Source: an uncultured Clostridia bacterium (GTDB lineage: Bacteria > Bacillota > Clostridia > Christensenellales > Borkfalkiaceae). Taken from it: a stretch of 64,000 bases of DNA. Below, one piece after another: positions 34,164 to 42,514 of the stretch. Below the pieces are notes generated by a model, which did not search any database, was not told where the DNA came from, and saw only the letters and a list, made by a program, of their open reading frames with translations. The stretch covers positions 62,001 to 126,000 of the forward strand of contig CANQQY010000004.1 of the NCBI GenBank assembly GCA_947626105.1, given 5' to 3'. The position numbers and the translations under genes were made by a program. Positions within the stretch are counted from its first letter, which is position 1. The number at the start of each line of letters is the position of its first letter.

Positions 34164-34320
34164 CCTTCCCTGTGCATCAATCAAGCTCTTCCGAAAATCG
34201 CTTTGTAAGGACATTAAGTCGAAGGGGTTCGACAAATTGAGTCGCCCACGGCGGAAGTAAATTCCGCCTAAGGCAAATGATTTAGAACGAAGGGCAGTCC
34301 CTCGGCTCCCCGTGCTACCG

Positions 34321-34464
34321 CGTCATCCTGCCTCGCGCGCATTCTATTGCACTAAGCGCGGCACGAGCGGGCATCGCCCGCGGAGTAGCCGCCGCGTTCT
34401 TGCGGCGTGTCGAAGGATCACCGCATTATAACAAAGTGATGGTTCGACAAGCTCACCATGACGT
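34321..34464. repeat. B palindrome interrupted by element E
   Basis: The left B end CGTCATCCTG (34321-34330) is separated from the rest GTCGAAGGATCACCGCATT (from 34409) by about 78 bases that contain GCGCGCATTCTATTGCACTA and AGCGCGGCACGAGCGGGC. The same E segment lies inside another B copy at 37335-37395 and, reversed, inside a C copy at 47670-47721. Confidence 0.8.
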
Positions 34465-34486
34465 AATCGGGAACGACACCCTCGCA

Positions 34487-35674
34487 TTACAAAATAAATG
34501 TGCGCTTTCCCTCTTGAAGGTCCCGCCAGACGGGGGACATGTGGCGGAGGTATTCCACCACCTTCGGCACCTCTTCGATGAGATATTCGATCTCCTCGGG
34601 CGTGTTCTCCGCGCTCAAAGTCAGGCGAAGAGAGCCGTGCGCGACGTCATGGACTCTGCCGATCGCAAGAAGTACATGCGAGGGGTCGAGCGAGCCCGAC
34701 GTGCAAGCCGACCCCGAGGACGCGGCGATGCCTTTGTCGTCGAGGAGCAAAAGCAGCGATTCGCCCTCGATCCCCTCGAAACAGAAACTCACGTTCCCGG
34801 GAAGGCGCTTTTCTCTGTCCCCGTTGAGCGCGCTGTGGGGGATCTTTTCCAGCCCCTCGATCAGTCTGTCCCGCATGGCGGTCACTTTTTTCGCCGCCTC
34901 GGGAAGTTCTCCGATCGCCTCTTTGAGCGCCGCGGTCATCGCGCGGATGGCGGGAAGATCTTCCGTGCCCGCACGTTTGCCGCGTTCCTGCGCCCCGCCT
35001 TCAATCAAGGAGTACAGAGGCGCGCCCGTCCTCACATACAGCGCACCCACGCCCTTGGGACCGCCGAATTTGTGGGCGGAGAGGGCGAGATAATCGCAGC
35101 CGATAGCTTCGACGTTTACCGCCGTATGCCCGACGGCCTGCACCGCGTCGGTGTGAAAGAGGATCTTCTTCGCACGGCAAAGCCTACCGATCTCTTCCAC
35201 GGGCTGCAAGGTGCCGATCTCGTTGTTTGCAAACATGACGGAGACAAGGCAGGTCTTGTCGTCGAGGGCGGCTTCGACGTCCTCGATACGGACGATCCCG
35301 TTGCTCCCGACGGGAAGCAGGACGATCTCATACCCTTCCTTTTTGAGTTTGTTGAGGGTATGAAGGACGGCATGATGCTCGATGGCGGTGGAGACGATCT
35401 TCATCTTGCCCTTGAGCTTGCCGAGGTGGGCGGCGGACAGAATGGCCTGATTGTCCGCCTCGCTCCCGCCCGAGGTGAAGAGGATCTCCTTGGGCTTTGC
35501 GCCGAGAACGGCGGCGATCTCTTCGCGGCATTCTTCGAGGAGCGACCGCGCTTCCTGCCCCGGGGAGTGCAGGGAAGAGGGGTTTCCGTAAAAATTCTGC
35601 GCGGTTTCGGCATAGACGCGCAAAGCGCTCTCGCGCATTTTCGCCGTCGCCGCATTGTCGGCATAAACTTTCAT
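34487..35674 (-). CDS. iscS: Cysteine desulfurase NifS/IscS
   Basis: 395 residues. PLP enzyme releasing sulfur from cysteine for Fe-S cluster assembly. Conserved: DNAATA and GNPSSLHSPGQEAR near the N-terminus, EHHAVL, HTDAVQAVGH, the PLP lysine in LSAHKFGGPKGVGAL, RAGTEDLPAIRAM, and the catalytic Cys loop SSGSACTSGSLDPSHVL (near 325). The family ending is present. It heads the nifS-nifU-Rrf2 cluster; a strong promoter with a palindromic operator lies upstream. Confidence 0.96.
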   Translation of the reverse strand: MKVYADNAATAKMRESALRVYAETAQNFYGNPSSLHSPGQEARSLLEECREEIAAVLGAKPKEILFTSGGSEADNQAILSAAHLGKLKGKMKIVSTAIEHHAVLHTLNKLKKEGYEIVLLPVGSNGIVRIEDVEAALDDKTCLVSVMFANNEIGTLQPVEEIGRLCRAKKILFHTDAVQAVGHTAVNVEAIGCDYLALSAHKFGGPKGVGALYVRTGAPLYSLIEGGAQERGKRAGTEDLPAIRAMTAALKEAIGELPEAAKKVTAMRDRLIEGLEKIPHSALNGDREKRLPGNVSFCFEGIEGESLLLLLDDKGIAASSGSACTSGSLDPSHVLLAIGRVHDVAHGSLRLTLSAENTPEEIEYLIEEVPKVVEYLRHMSPVWRDLQEGKRTFIL

Positions 35675-35689
35675 ATGATTTTCCTATTT

Positions 35690-35736
35690 CCTACTTATTT
35701 TGTAGGTATTATATCATCTGTATGCACCGCTGTCAA
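35690..35736 (-). promoter_or_regulatory. Promoter and Rrf2-type operator of nifS
   Basis: Minus strand TTGACA (35736-35731), 17-base spacer, TATAAT (35713-35708). A perfect inverted repeat CCTAC-N7-GTAGG (35690-35706) covers the expected start point, the kind of site bound by Rrf2-family repressors. Confidence 0.75.
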
Positions 35737-35764
35737 GTATTTTTTGTGTAAGAGTGGGATTTGT

Positions 35765-35930
35765 CCCAAGCCCTACCCCCTTCGGGGGGAGGGTGGCACG
35801 GCGTAAGCCGTGACGGATGGGGGGATAGCTGCCCCCTTTGAAGGGGGCGGCTCCGCCGCTTGCGGCGGTGGTGGGGGTTGCCCCCTCGGCGCCCCTTTTA
35901 TGGGAAGTCCCCGAAGGGGAAAGGGGTTCC
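35765..35930. repeat. Family A palindromes between nifS and rpsR
   Basis: CCCTACCCCCTTCGGGGGGA, GGCACGGCGTAAGCCGTGAC, GCTGCCCCCTTTGAAGGGGG, GGCGGCTCCGCCGCTTGCGG and GTCCCCGAAGGGGAAAGGGG in series; no coding frame. Confidence 0.7.
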
Positions 35931-35944
35931 CGTCGCCGTAAAAC

Positions 35945-35975
35945 AAAAAAGCGCTCCCGCGGGGGAGCGCTTTTG
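35945..35975 (-). terminator. Terminator of the rpsF-ssb-rpsR operon
   Basis: AAAAGCGCTCCC and GGGAGCGCTTTT arms with a GCGGG loop; the T-tract on the minus strand follows. Confidence 0.85.
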
Positions 35976-35985
35976 TACGCTGCGA

Positions 35986-36327
35986 TTAGTCTGCTTTGAA
36001 AGGAATGAGCGCGGCGACGCGGGCGCGCTTGATCGCGATCGCAACCTCTCTCTGGTGCTTCGCGCAGGTGCCCGTCATGCGGCGGGGCAGGATCTTTCCG
36101 CCCTCGCTGATGAATTTACGGAGTTTGTTGGTCTCCTTATAGTCGATCGTGCTCTTTTCCTGGCAGAAGAGGCAGACCTTTTTGAAGTTCTGCTTTTTGA
36201 AGCCGCGTTTTGCGGGGCGGTCGCCCTTGTCGCGTTCGCGGCGGGGTTCCGTCGTCTCTTTGACTTCCGCTGCGGGCTCTTCCTCTACGGGCGTCTCGAC
36301 GGCTTCTGTCGTTTGATTCTCTTCCAT
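35986..36327 (-). CDS. rpsR: 30S ribosomal protein S18
   Basis: 113 residues. The S18 core runs from about residue 48: [50 protein letters not shown]. Four Cys/His positions (CLFC and CAKH) indicate the zinc-binding C+ form. Before it lies an acidic extension of about 35 residues ([20 protein letters not shown]) that is absent from classical S18 of about 75-80 residues. Third gene of rpsF-ssb-rpsR. Confidence 0.96.
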   Translation of the reverse strand: MEENQTTEAVETPVEEEPAAEVKETTEPRRERDKGDRPAKRGFKKQNFKKVCLFCQEKSTIDYKETNKLRKFISEGGKILPRRMTGTCAKHQREVAIAIKRARVAALIPFKAD

Positions 36328-36362
36328 GATTCGTCTTCTCCTTGATTTAGATTTTGGTGACG

Positions 36363-36794
36363 TCAGAACGGAATATCTCCGTCGTCGTCAAAGGATTCGA
36401 GCGCGGGCTTCTTTCTGGCGGGGCTCTGCGCAGGTGCGGGAGCGGGCGCGTCGTAGAAGTCGTCCCCCGAATTCTGGTTCCTCGCCGTGAGGAATTCGAT
36501 GTCTTGGGCGATGATGTCTACCGCGGTGCGGCGGTTGCCCTGATTGTCTTCATAGTTGCGGATCTGGATGCTTCCCGAAACGGCGACCTTGTTGCCTTTC
36601 TTGCAGTATTTGCCGACGTTATCGGCAAGTCCGCGCCACGCGGTCACGTTGAAGAAATCCGTCTGCCTCTCTCCGTCGCCGGAGGAGTAGGAGCGGTTGA
36701 CGGCGATGCCGAAGTGGCACACGCTTACGCCGCTGTTTGTTTCGGACATTTCGGGGTCGCGGGTGAGGTTCCCGATCAAAAATACCTTATTCAT
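36363..36794 (-). CDS. ssb: Single-stranded DNA-binding protein
   Basis: 143 residues from the ATG at 36794 (the frame extends upstream into rpsF but has no SSB sequence there). OB fold with [64 protein letters not shown], a Pro/Ala/Gln linker and the acidic tip DDDGDIPF that binds partner proteins. It starts 2 bases after the rpsF stop, the standard Firmicutes arrangement. Confidence 0.96.
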   Translation of the reverse strand: MNKVFLIGNLTRDPEMSETNSGVSVCHFGIAVNRSYSSGDGERQTDFFNVTAWRGLADNVGKYCKKGNKVAVSGSIQIRNYEDNQGNRRTAVDIIAQDIEFLTARNQNSGDDFYDAPAPAPAQSPARKKPALESFDDDGDIPF

Positions 36795-36795
36795 C

Positions 36796-37086
36796 TTACT
36801 TTTCCTCTTTCTTTGTGATGACGCGGCGCAACACGTCAGAGGAGATCCCCGCAACGCGGTCGAGTTCCTTGACGACTGCGCCTTCGGCGACGAAGGTCAT
36901 GAGGAAGAAGAAGGCTTCCGTCTTGTACTGAATGGGATAAGCCGTCTTGCGGACGCCCCATTTGTCGACAGATTCCACGCTTCCGCCCATGGACGCGACG
37001 ATATCGGTATACTTTTTGATCTCCGCCTCTCTCGCGTCGTCCTCCATGTCGCTTTTCAGCAGCATGAGCATCTCGTACTTCTGCAT
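36796..37086 (-). CDS. rpsF: 30S ribosomal protein S6
   Basis: 96 residues from the ATG at 37086; GGGAGGT lies 9-10 bases upstream, and a GTG at 37095 is part of that site. Contains the S6 pattern YEMLMLLKSDM, SVDKWGVRKTAYPIQYKTEAFFFLMTF and a basic C-terminus. First gene of rpsF-ssb-rpsR. Confidence 0.95.
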   Translation of the reverse strand: MQKYEMLMLLKSDMEDDAREAEIKKYTDIVASMGGSVESVDKWGVRKTAYPIQYKTEAFFFLMTFVAEGAVVKELDRVAGISSDVLRRVITKKEEK

Positions 37087-37139
37087 TTTTTTCACCTCCC
37101 GGTCTTATTCGGCATGCGTTCTTCGCATGCAAGGTTTAT
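37087..37139 (-). ncRNA. Probable S6:S18 leader of the rpsF operon
   Basis: The 52-base leader contains a perfect 7-bp hairpin (GCATGCG, loop AAGAA, CGCATGC; 37112-37130) followed by CCGAATAAGACCGG and the ribosome-binding site. CCG-containing motifs beside a hairpin are the signature of the leader that the S6-S18 complex binds for autoregulation. The match is by inspection only. Confidence 0.5.
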
Positions 37140-37145
37140 GCACCA

Positions 37146-37174
37146 ATTATAGCCGATTTTTCGGGAGAAGTCAA
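37146..37174 (-). promoter_or_regulatory. Promoter of rpsF-ssb-rpsR
   Basis: Minus strand TTGACT (37174-37169), 17-base spacer, TATAAT (37151-37146). Confidence 0.85.
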
Positions 37175-37323
37175 CGTATTTTGAATGGGAAAGGGGGGAA
37201 TTTGCGAATTTCTTTGGGGGAAGGGGCTCTCATGACCCTTGCGGCGCAACCGCGTCATTTTGCTCCGTGCAATATGCCCCCTCCCGAGGAGGGGGGGTAG
37301 GGGGGTGGGCAACGATTCTGATC

Positions 37324-37453
37324 GCGTTATGGTGCCCCGCGCGCATTCTATTGCACTAAGCACGGCACGAGCGGGCACCGCCCGCGAAGTAGCGCCGTCG
37401 AACCATCAACTTATGATAATGCGGTGACCCTTCGACTACGCTCAGGGTGACGT
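37324..37453. repeat. B palindrome interrupted by element E (second case)
   Basis: GCGTTATGGTG (37324-37334), then E (37335-37395; GCGCGCATTCTATTGCACTA, GGCACGAGCGGGCACC), then CGTCGAACCATCAACTTATG and the right arm TTCGACTACGCTCAGGGTGA. The empty version of this site is at 12933-12958. Confidence 0.8.
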
Positions 37454-37464
37454 ATTGGAAATGA

Positions 37465-37616
37465 CGCCGCCCCGCCCTTTGGCTCCCCCTAAAAGGGGAA
37501 GCAAGACACCCCCTCACCGCCTGCGGCGGAGCTCCCCCTCGAGGGGGAGCCGAGGGTCGGACTCCGTTCCTCGGGATTCTTCGCGCCGCAAGGACGGCGG
37601 CGCTTCAGAATGACGT
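37465..37616. repeat. Family A and B-type repeats
   Basis: TTGGCTCCCCCTAAAAGGGG, CACCGCCTGCGGCGGAG and AGCTCCCCCTCGAGGGGGAG are A modules; CTCGGGATTCTTCGCGCCGC to CTTCAGAATGACGT is a B-type fragment. Confidence 0.7.
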
Positions 37617-37648
37617 GCTCTCGCCCCTTGGCGCCAAGGGGCGAGAGC
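37617..37648. repeat. Perfect 32-bp palindrome
   Basis: The left half GCTCTCGCCCCTTGGC is exactly complementary to the right half GCCAAGGGGCGAGAGC with no loop. It lies just downstream of the terminator of the giant surface protein gene. Confidence 0.85.
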
Positions 37649-37680
37649 AAAAAAATCCCGACGCATGGAAGCGTCGGGAG
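37649..37680 (-). terminator. Terminator of the giant surface protein gene
   Basis: Minus strand CCCGACGC and GCGTCGGG stem with TTCCAT loop followed by ATTTTTTT. Confidence 0.9.
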
Positions 37681-37685
37681 AAGTT

Positions 37686-40600
37686 TTAGTGGAGGGAACC
37701 TGCGATCGTTTGAACAAGCAAGATGACTTCATTGATAGTCAACTCGCCGAGATCCGTTTTGCCATTAAGCTCTTGAATAGGATGCGCTTCGAGCAATGCG
37801 GAAATGTCTTGCGAGGGTTCGCTTTCGATGAGCTCATGGACATACATCTCGTTGAGGGTGAGATCGTTGATCTTCGCGGCGACCGCCGTCACGTGCGTGC
37901 CGAGCTCGGTGATCTTGGTCTCGGCGCCGTCCGTGCCCTCCCCGAGGAGGAGGTACCAGACGCCGGCATGGTAGGCGGTAACTTCTTCGCCCGTGTCGGT
38001 TTCCGTGTAGCCGACCTTCACGTCCTCTTTGCCGTAGGTGTCTCCGCTTTCATCCGCGGCGTAGCGGAGGCTGACGGGCACCTTTTCGATATAATAGTAC
38101 TTCGTCTCGCCGTCGCCGTCCTCGGTATAGACGCGGTATTTTTCGGGAAGCTCGCCTTGGTCCAAACGCGCGTATGTATCCTTTTTTTCGAGATCGACGC
38201 GCACTTCATTTCCCGCTTCGTCCGTCTTGGTGTAATAGAAGTCGCCGTTTTCGTCCGTCGAGACGCTGCCTGAATAGATATGGCTCTCGTCGTCCAGATC
38301 GTCGTAGTTGACTTCATAATAGACGGGGGTATAGGAGAGATAGATCTTATTTTCGATGTACCGCTCCGCAATGACTTCCTGCCCTTCGGCGATCTTGTGA
38401 TAGCCCGTCTCCGCGTCGCCCGTGTACCAGCCTTCGGTGACGGCTGTCTGCCGTCCGTCGGCCTCCTCATGATAATAGCGTACCGTGAGGGCGCTGAATT
38501 CGACTTTCTGCACCGGGCGCATATCTTCCGTATAGTCCTTCGCGTACGACCACATCTCGTTGCCGAACACATCCTCGAGAGTGAGCGCGTCGATCGCATC
38601 GCCAAGTTCGTTGATCTGTTTGTAACGGAGGGTATTCAGGATCAGGTTGCCGCTTTCGAACGCCTCCGCGCCGAGCACGTCCTCGAGGGTGAGCGTATCA
38701 ATGCCCGTGGAGATCTCGCCGAGGGTCATATCGTGCAGGGCTTTGAGGATCTCGGGCGTGTCGGGGCTTTCCGGATCAATGTCGATGACGTCCGCGAGGG
38801 TGAGGGAATCTATTTTCTCCTGATTTTTCAGGTCGTAGATCCGCCAGCCGCTGATCGCTTTCAGGATACCCGAAGGCTCCTCGCCGAGTTCGATGATCGT
38901 TCCGATTTTGAGCCGTTCGATGCGGTTTTGATTTTCGAGGTCTTTGATCGACCAATCCTTCATCGCCTGCAAGATGCCGGAGGACTCGGCCGTGATCCCG
39001 AGGAGATCGTTGAGTTTGAGACTTTCGATCTTATCTTGGTCTTGCAAGTCTTTGATCGACCAATCTTTCATCGCCCACATGACGTTCGAAGTGTCATCGG
39101 GCTTCAATTCGGCGTCGCGGTCGAGGTCGAGCACGTCGCCGAGAATGAGGGATTCGATCTTCTCCTGGTCTTGCAGATCGTCGATCGTCCAATCCTTGAT
39201 CGCCTTCATGATCCCAGAGGAGGTTTCGTCGATTTCGAGCACCGAACCGAGCACCATGCCCTCGAGAAGGTTTGCGTCCTCGTCCGAAAGGCTCCCGACC
39301 GTCTTTTTGGGGTAGGGCTTACCGTCGGGATCGTTGGGGTCGGGCAGCATTACGATCGTAGAGACGGGATTTTCTGGGTCGGAATTGTCCGTTTTGATGA
39401 CGTATCTGCCGCCGCCGGCGTATTGCAAGACGCTGCTGTCCGTTCCGTCGGCGTTTTTGACAAATTCGGTGAGGTAATTCCCGTCCTCGTCCACGAGATA
39501 ACCGTATTCGTCTTTGAGGATCGGGTTGCCCTCATCGTCAACATCGCGATTGGCCTTTTTCATCTCGTTGCCGTAGGCGATATAGCGGACTGCGGCGTCC
39601 GAATCTGCATTGATCCCCATGAGCGCTTCGATTTCCAGCGAGTCGATGACGGCGTTCGGTTCGTCGATGAAGTCGCCCGCCAGAAGGAAGGGCTTGCCGC
39701 CCTCTATTTCTTGGATACGCAGACGGCCGCCCGTTTCGACGATCTCGTAATCCACGCCTTCCTTGCCGTAGCAGATGGCGTAGATGGCGGCGACGTCCTC
39801 TTCGTTCTCCGCCTTGTGTTCGAGCGCTTTTTGGGTGTTGAGCCCGAGCATTTCGCCGAGAGGCAGGGCGTTGACGTAGCCGTTGGTGTCGTTGATGAGC
39901 GTGTTGAGATTTGCGGGCGTCTTGTCGCTGATCATTTGAAGGATGCCTTCATCGTCGAACACATAGTCCACGCCCTCGGTGCCGTAGCAGAGGGCATAGA
40001 ACATGACGTTGCTCTGACCGATCTCGCCGCCGTCCATGATACTGCTGTCGTCGATCTCTTCGGGGAGTCTGATGTCGAGCCCGAGAAGGGAGCCGAGTTC
40101 GATCTCGTAAATGAAGTCCATCGCGCTCCGTTCCGACCCGTCCTCGTTGTGGGCGGGCTCTTCCGCGAGGGTGGGAATGATGTCGAGAATGTTCGTGGGC
40201 TGGCTGTCTCCGAGCATCTTGATCTTCATTGCGGAAGGATCCGCCCCCTCCGCCGTATCGGGTTCGAGCGTGTAATCCACGCCGTATTTGCCGTAGGCGA
40301 GGGCGTAGAGGAAGGCGTTGTCGTTGATCTTTTGGAGGGAGACCTCCTTATCGAGTTCGAGCACGGGGCCGAGCGTGATCTGCGGCAGGAAGTTGTCCCG
40401 CGCGTATTTGGCAAGATTGTCGAGCGTCTGCTGTTTGAGCTCGCCGATGTCGAGCGTGACGCCGATGCTCTCGAGATTCGTAAGGAGAAAATCGTTGATG
40501 TAGGTATCGACGAGGGGAGAGTATTTCGCAAAGGTATCGAGCGTGAGATTCGCGGGATCGCCGAGCTGGTTGATGTCTGTGAGCACGTCGTCCGCGATAT

Positions 40601-41195
40601 CAAAGACAGATTTGTTGAGATAGGCTTCCGAAATGAATCTTTCCGCGTCGAGGTTGAAGTATTCGAGCATATCCCGCGAGGGACCCGTGAGGAGGATCGC
40701 CATTGCGCCGACCACGCCGCCGAGCGCGGCGAAGATCCCGAAGATGAAGGAAAGACTTACCGCAAAGGTGCGCCAAAAGAACCCGCGCGGACGGTATTGG
40801 TTGCGCAGGGGGATCTTTTCTTCCTTGATGAGCTGTTTCTCGTAGGCGAGCTGCTGTTTCAGAAGTTCTTTCTTTTCCCGGCGGGAGAGTTTCTTCTTCG
40901 GCTTCTGCGGAGGCATCGGCTGACCCATCGGGGGTTTCGGCTGTCCTGCGGGAGGCATCGGCTGGCCCATCGGAGGCCTCGGCTGTCCTACGGGAGGCAT
41001 CGGCTGACCCATCGGAGGCCTCGGCTGTCCCACGGGAGGTACGGGCTGACCCATCGGGGGCTTCGGCTGACCTGCGGGAGGTACGGGCTGACCCGCGGGA
41101 GGCGTCGGCTGACCAATCGGGGGTTTCGGCTGACCCGCGGGAGACGTCGGCTGACCCTGCCCGGGGTTGTTTGCGTTGTTCTGTTTATCCGCCAT
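37686..41195 (-). CDS. Giant single-pass membrane protein with proline-rich head and repeat ectodomain
   Basis: 1169 residues. Residues about 14-95 are repeats of GQPxPPxGQP, then a very basic stretch (KPKKKLSRREKKELLKQQ), and one membrane helix (about 135-160). Positive charges before the helix place the proline-rich head in the cytoplasm and the remaining 1000 residues outside. The ectodomain has YALAYGKYGVDY / YALCYGTEGVDY / YAICYGKEGVDY repeats (about 265-490) and six 38-45-residue repeats (about 640-880) with a core such as ILQAMKDWSIKDLENQNRIE then a LTLEDVL-like ending. No enzyme motif. Codons of neighbouring repeats are nearly identical, implying recent duplication. Function unknown; an envelope-organising or adhesive scaffold is plausible. 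Confidence 0.85.
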   Translation of the reverse strand: MADKQNNANNPGQGQPTSPAGQPKPPIGQPTPPAGQPVPPAGQPKPPMGQPVPPVGQPRPPMGQPMPPVGQPRPPMGQPMPPAGQPKPPMGQPMPPQKPKKKLSRREKKELLKQQLAYEKQLIKEEKIPLRNQYRPRGFFWRTFAVSLSFIFGIFAALGGVVGAMAILLTGPSRDMLEYFNLDAERFISEAYLNKSVFDIADDVLTDINQLGDPANLTLDTFAKYSPLVDTYINDFLLTNLESIGVTLDIGELKQQTLDNLAKYARDNFLPQITLGPVLELDKEVSLQKINDNAFLYALAYGKYGVDYTLEPDTAEGADPSAMKIKMLGDSQPTNILDIIPTLAEEPAHNEDGSERSAMDFIYEIELGSLLGLDIRLPEEIDDSSIMDGGEIGQSNVMFYALCYGTEGVDYVFDDEGILQMISDKTPANLNTLINDTNGYVNALPLGEMLGLNTQKALEHKAENEEDVAAIYAICYGKEGVDYEIVETGGRLRIQEIEGGKPFLLAGDFIDEPNAVIDSLEIEALMGINADSDAAVRYIAYGNEMKKANRDVDDEGNPILKDEYGYLVDEDGNYLTEFVKNADGTDSSVLQYAGGGRYVIKTDNSDPENPVSTIVMLPDPNDPDGKPYPKKTVGSLSDEDANLLEGMVLGSVLEIDETSSGIMKAIKDWTIDDLQDQEKIESLILGDVLDLDRDAELKPDDTSNVMWAMKDWSIKDLQDQDKIESLKLNDLLGITAESSGILQAMKDWSIKDLENQNRIERLKIGTIIELGEEPSGILKAISGWRIYDLKNQEKIDSLTLADVIDIDPESPDTPEILKALHDMTLGEISTGIDTLTLEDVLGAEAFESGNLILNTLRYKQINELGDAIDALTLEDVFGNEMWSYAKDYTEDMRPVQKVEFSALTVRYYHEEADGRQTAVTEGWYTGDAETGYHKIAEGQEVIAERYIENKIYLSYTPVYYEVNYDDLDDESHIYSGSVSTDENGDFYYTKTDEAGNEVRVDLEKKDTYARLDQGELPEKYRVYTEDGDGETKYYYIEKVPVSLRYAADESGDTYGKEDVKVGYTETDTGEEVTAYHAGVWYLLLGEGTDGAETKITELGTHVTAVAAKINDLTLNEMYVHELIESEPSQDISALLEAHPIQELNGKTDLGELTINEVILLVQTIAGSLH

Positions 41196-41233
41196 GAACT
41201 GTAACCGCCTTTTTCCGTTTATTTACTTTGTTT

Positions 41234-41262
41234 ATTATACTATTCATGCGTGCAAAAAGCAA
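41234..41262 (-). promoter_or_regulatory. Promoter of the giant surface protein
   Basis: Minus strand TTGCTT (41262-41257), 17-base spacer, TATAAT (41239-41234). Confidence 0.75.
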
Positions 41263-41310
41263 CTGTTTACATACGGAAATTTCAGGAAGAAGAGGGCGAA
41301 AAACGAAAAA

Positions 41311-42450
41311 TTATCCCTCGTTTCCGCCGTCTCCGATCCCGCGGAAGGAATCGAGCCGCCTTCCGATCGTCCCCGTGCGCTTTTCGGCGCTCTCCACGGT
41401 GTCCTGCGCTTCTTGGAGTTTGCGGCGGGTCTTTTCGAGAAGTTCCGCAAACGCCGCAAAGTCGTGGCGGAAGCTCTCGAGCATCTCTCTAAGCTCCCCC
41501 GACCGCTTTTCGATCGCGGCCTGGCGGAATCCCGTTTGGAGAGTCGAAAGCAGCGCCCCGAGGTTGGTGGGGCCGCAGGCGATGACCCGCTTCTGCCGCA
41601 AAAAGTCCCCGAGCCCGGGCATTTTCGTCACTTCCGCATACAGCCCCTCCGAGGGGAGATACATCAGCGCGAAATCGCAGGTGACGGGCGGGAGAATGTA
41701 TTTTCTCGCGATGGAGTCCGCCTGTAACTTCACGGCGCGCTCCAAATTTTTGCGGGAGAGCGCTTCGCCCTCCCTGTCCCCGCGCTCCGAAGCGTCCACG
41801 AGGCGTTCGAACTCCTCGACGGGGAATTTGCTGTCGATGGGAAGGGAGACCGTCCGCCCGTCCTTTGCGGGCAGGAGCACCGCAAAGTCCACGAGGGAAT
41901 TGTCGAGCGGGTTGAGTTTGACGTTCCGCGCGTACTGCTCGGGGGAGAGCATCTGTTCGAGGAGGGCGTCGAGCTGGGCTTCGCCCCACGTGCCGCGGAG
42001 TTTGACGTTGGAAAAGACCCGCTTGATATCGGCGACGTTGTGCGAGAGGCTCTTCATTTCGCCCACGCTCTCGTACATCTTTTCGAGGCGTTCGCCGATG
42101 CGGTTGAAGCTGTCCGAGAGCTTGCCGTCGATCGAGGAAGCCAGCCTGTCGTCCACCGTGCGGCGGATTCGCTCGAGGTTCTGCGCGTTCGCGTCCACGA
42201 TATATTTGAGGTCGTCCGTCAGACGGTTCTGCATGTTGGAAAGCCGCGCTTCGGTGACGCGGTTGAGGTTGTCCGCCGCGCGGGCGGTGTAATCCGCAAG
42301 GGCGCGGATCTTATCGAGTTCGTCGGCGATCCGCTCCGCTTCCCGCATGCGGGAGGGATCCTCGCGCCGCTTTCCGAAGATCAGAATGAGTACGGCGACG
42401 AGATCGAGCGCGCATAAAACAGCGATCACGATAAGTAGGATTGTGGACAT
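41311..42450 (-). CDS. rmuC: DNA recombination protein RmuC
   Basis: 379 residues from the ATG at 42450, preceded by GGAGG. N-terminal membrane helix (MSTILLIVIAVLCALDLVAV), a coiled-coil region (about 25-140) and the RmuC nuclease-like domain: VKLRGTWGEAQLDALLEQML, DFAVLLPAKDGRTVSLPIDSKFPVEEFERL, YLPSEGLYAEV, RVIACGPTNLGALLSTLQ. RmuC limits rearrangements at inverted repeats in E. coli, which is noteworthy in a window full of palindromes. It follows cca by 64 bases. Confidence 0.95.
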   Translation of the reverse strand: MSTILLIVIAVLCALDLVAVLILIFGKRREDPSRMREAERIADELDKIRALADYTARAADNLNRVTEARLSNMQNRLTDDLKYIVDANAQNLERIRRTVDDRLASSIDGKLSDSFNRIGERLEKMYESVGEMKSLSHNVADIKRVFSNVKLRGTWGEAQLDALLEQMLSPEQYARNVKLNPLDNSLVDFAVLLPAKDGRTVSLPIDSKFPVEEFERLVDASERGDREGEALSRKNLERAVKLQADSIARKYILPPVTCDFALMYLPSEGLYAEVTKMPGLGDFLRQKRVIACGPTNLGALLSTLQTGFRQAAIEKRSGELREMLESFRHDFAAFAELLEKTRRKLQEAQDTVESAEKRTGTIGRRLDSFRGIGDGGNEG

Positions 42451-42514
42451 GGGTGCCTCCGATTTTGTCTTACGGGGGCATAGCGCCCCCGCAGTAGGCA
42501 TTTTTAACGGCCTT

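Noticed and set aside
38280..41204. A 974-codon open frame on the plus strand opposite the giant surface protein gene
   Set aside because: Same reason: a codon-bias shadow without start signals or recognisable domains.
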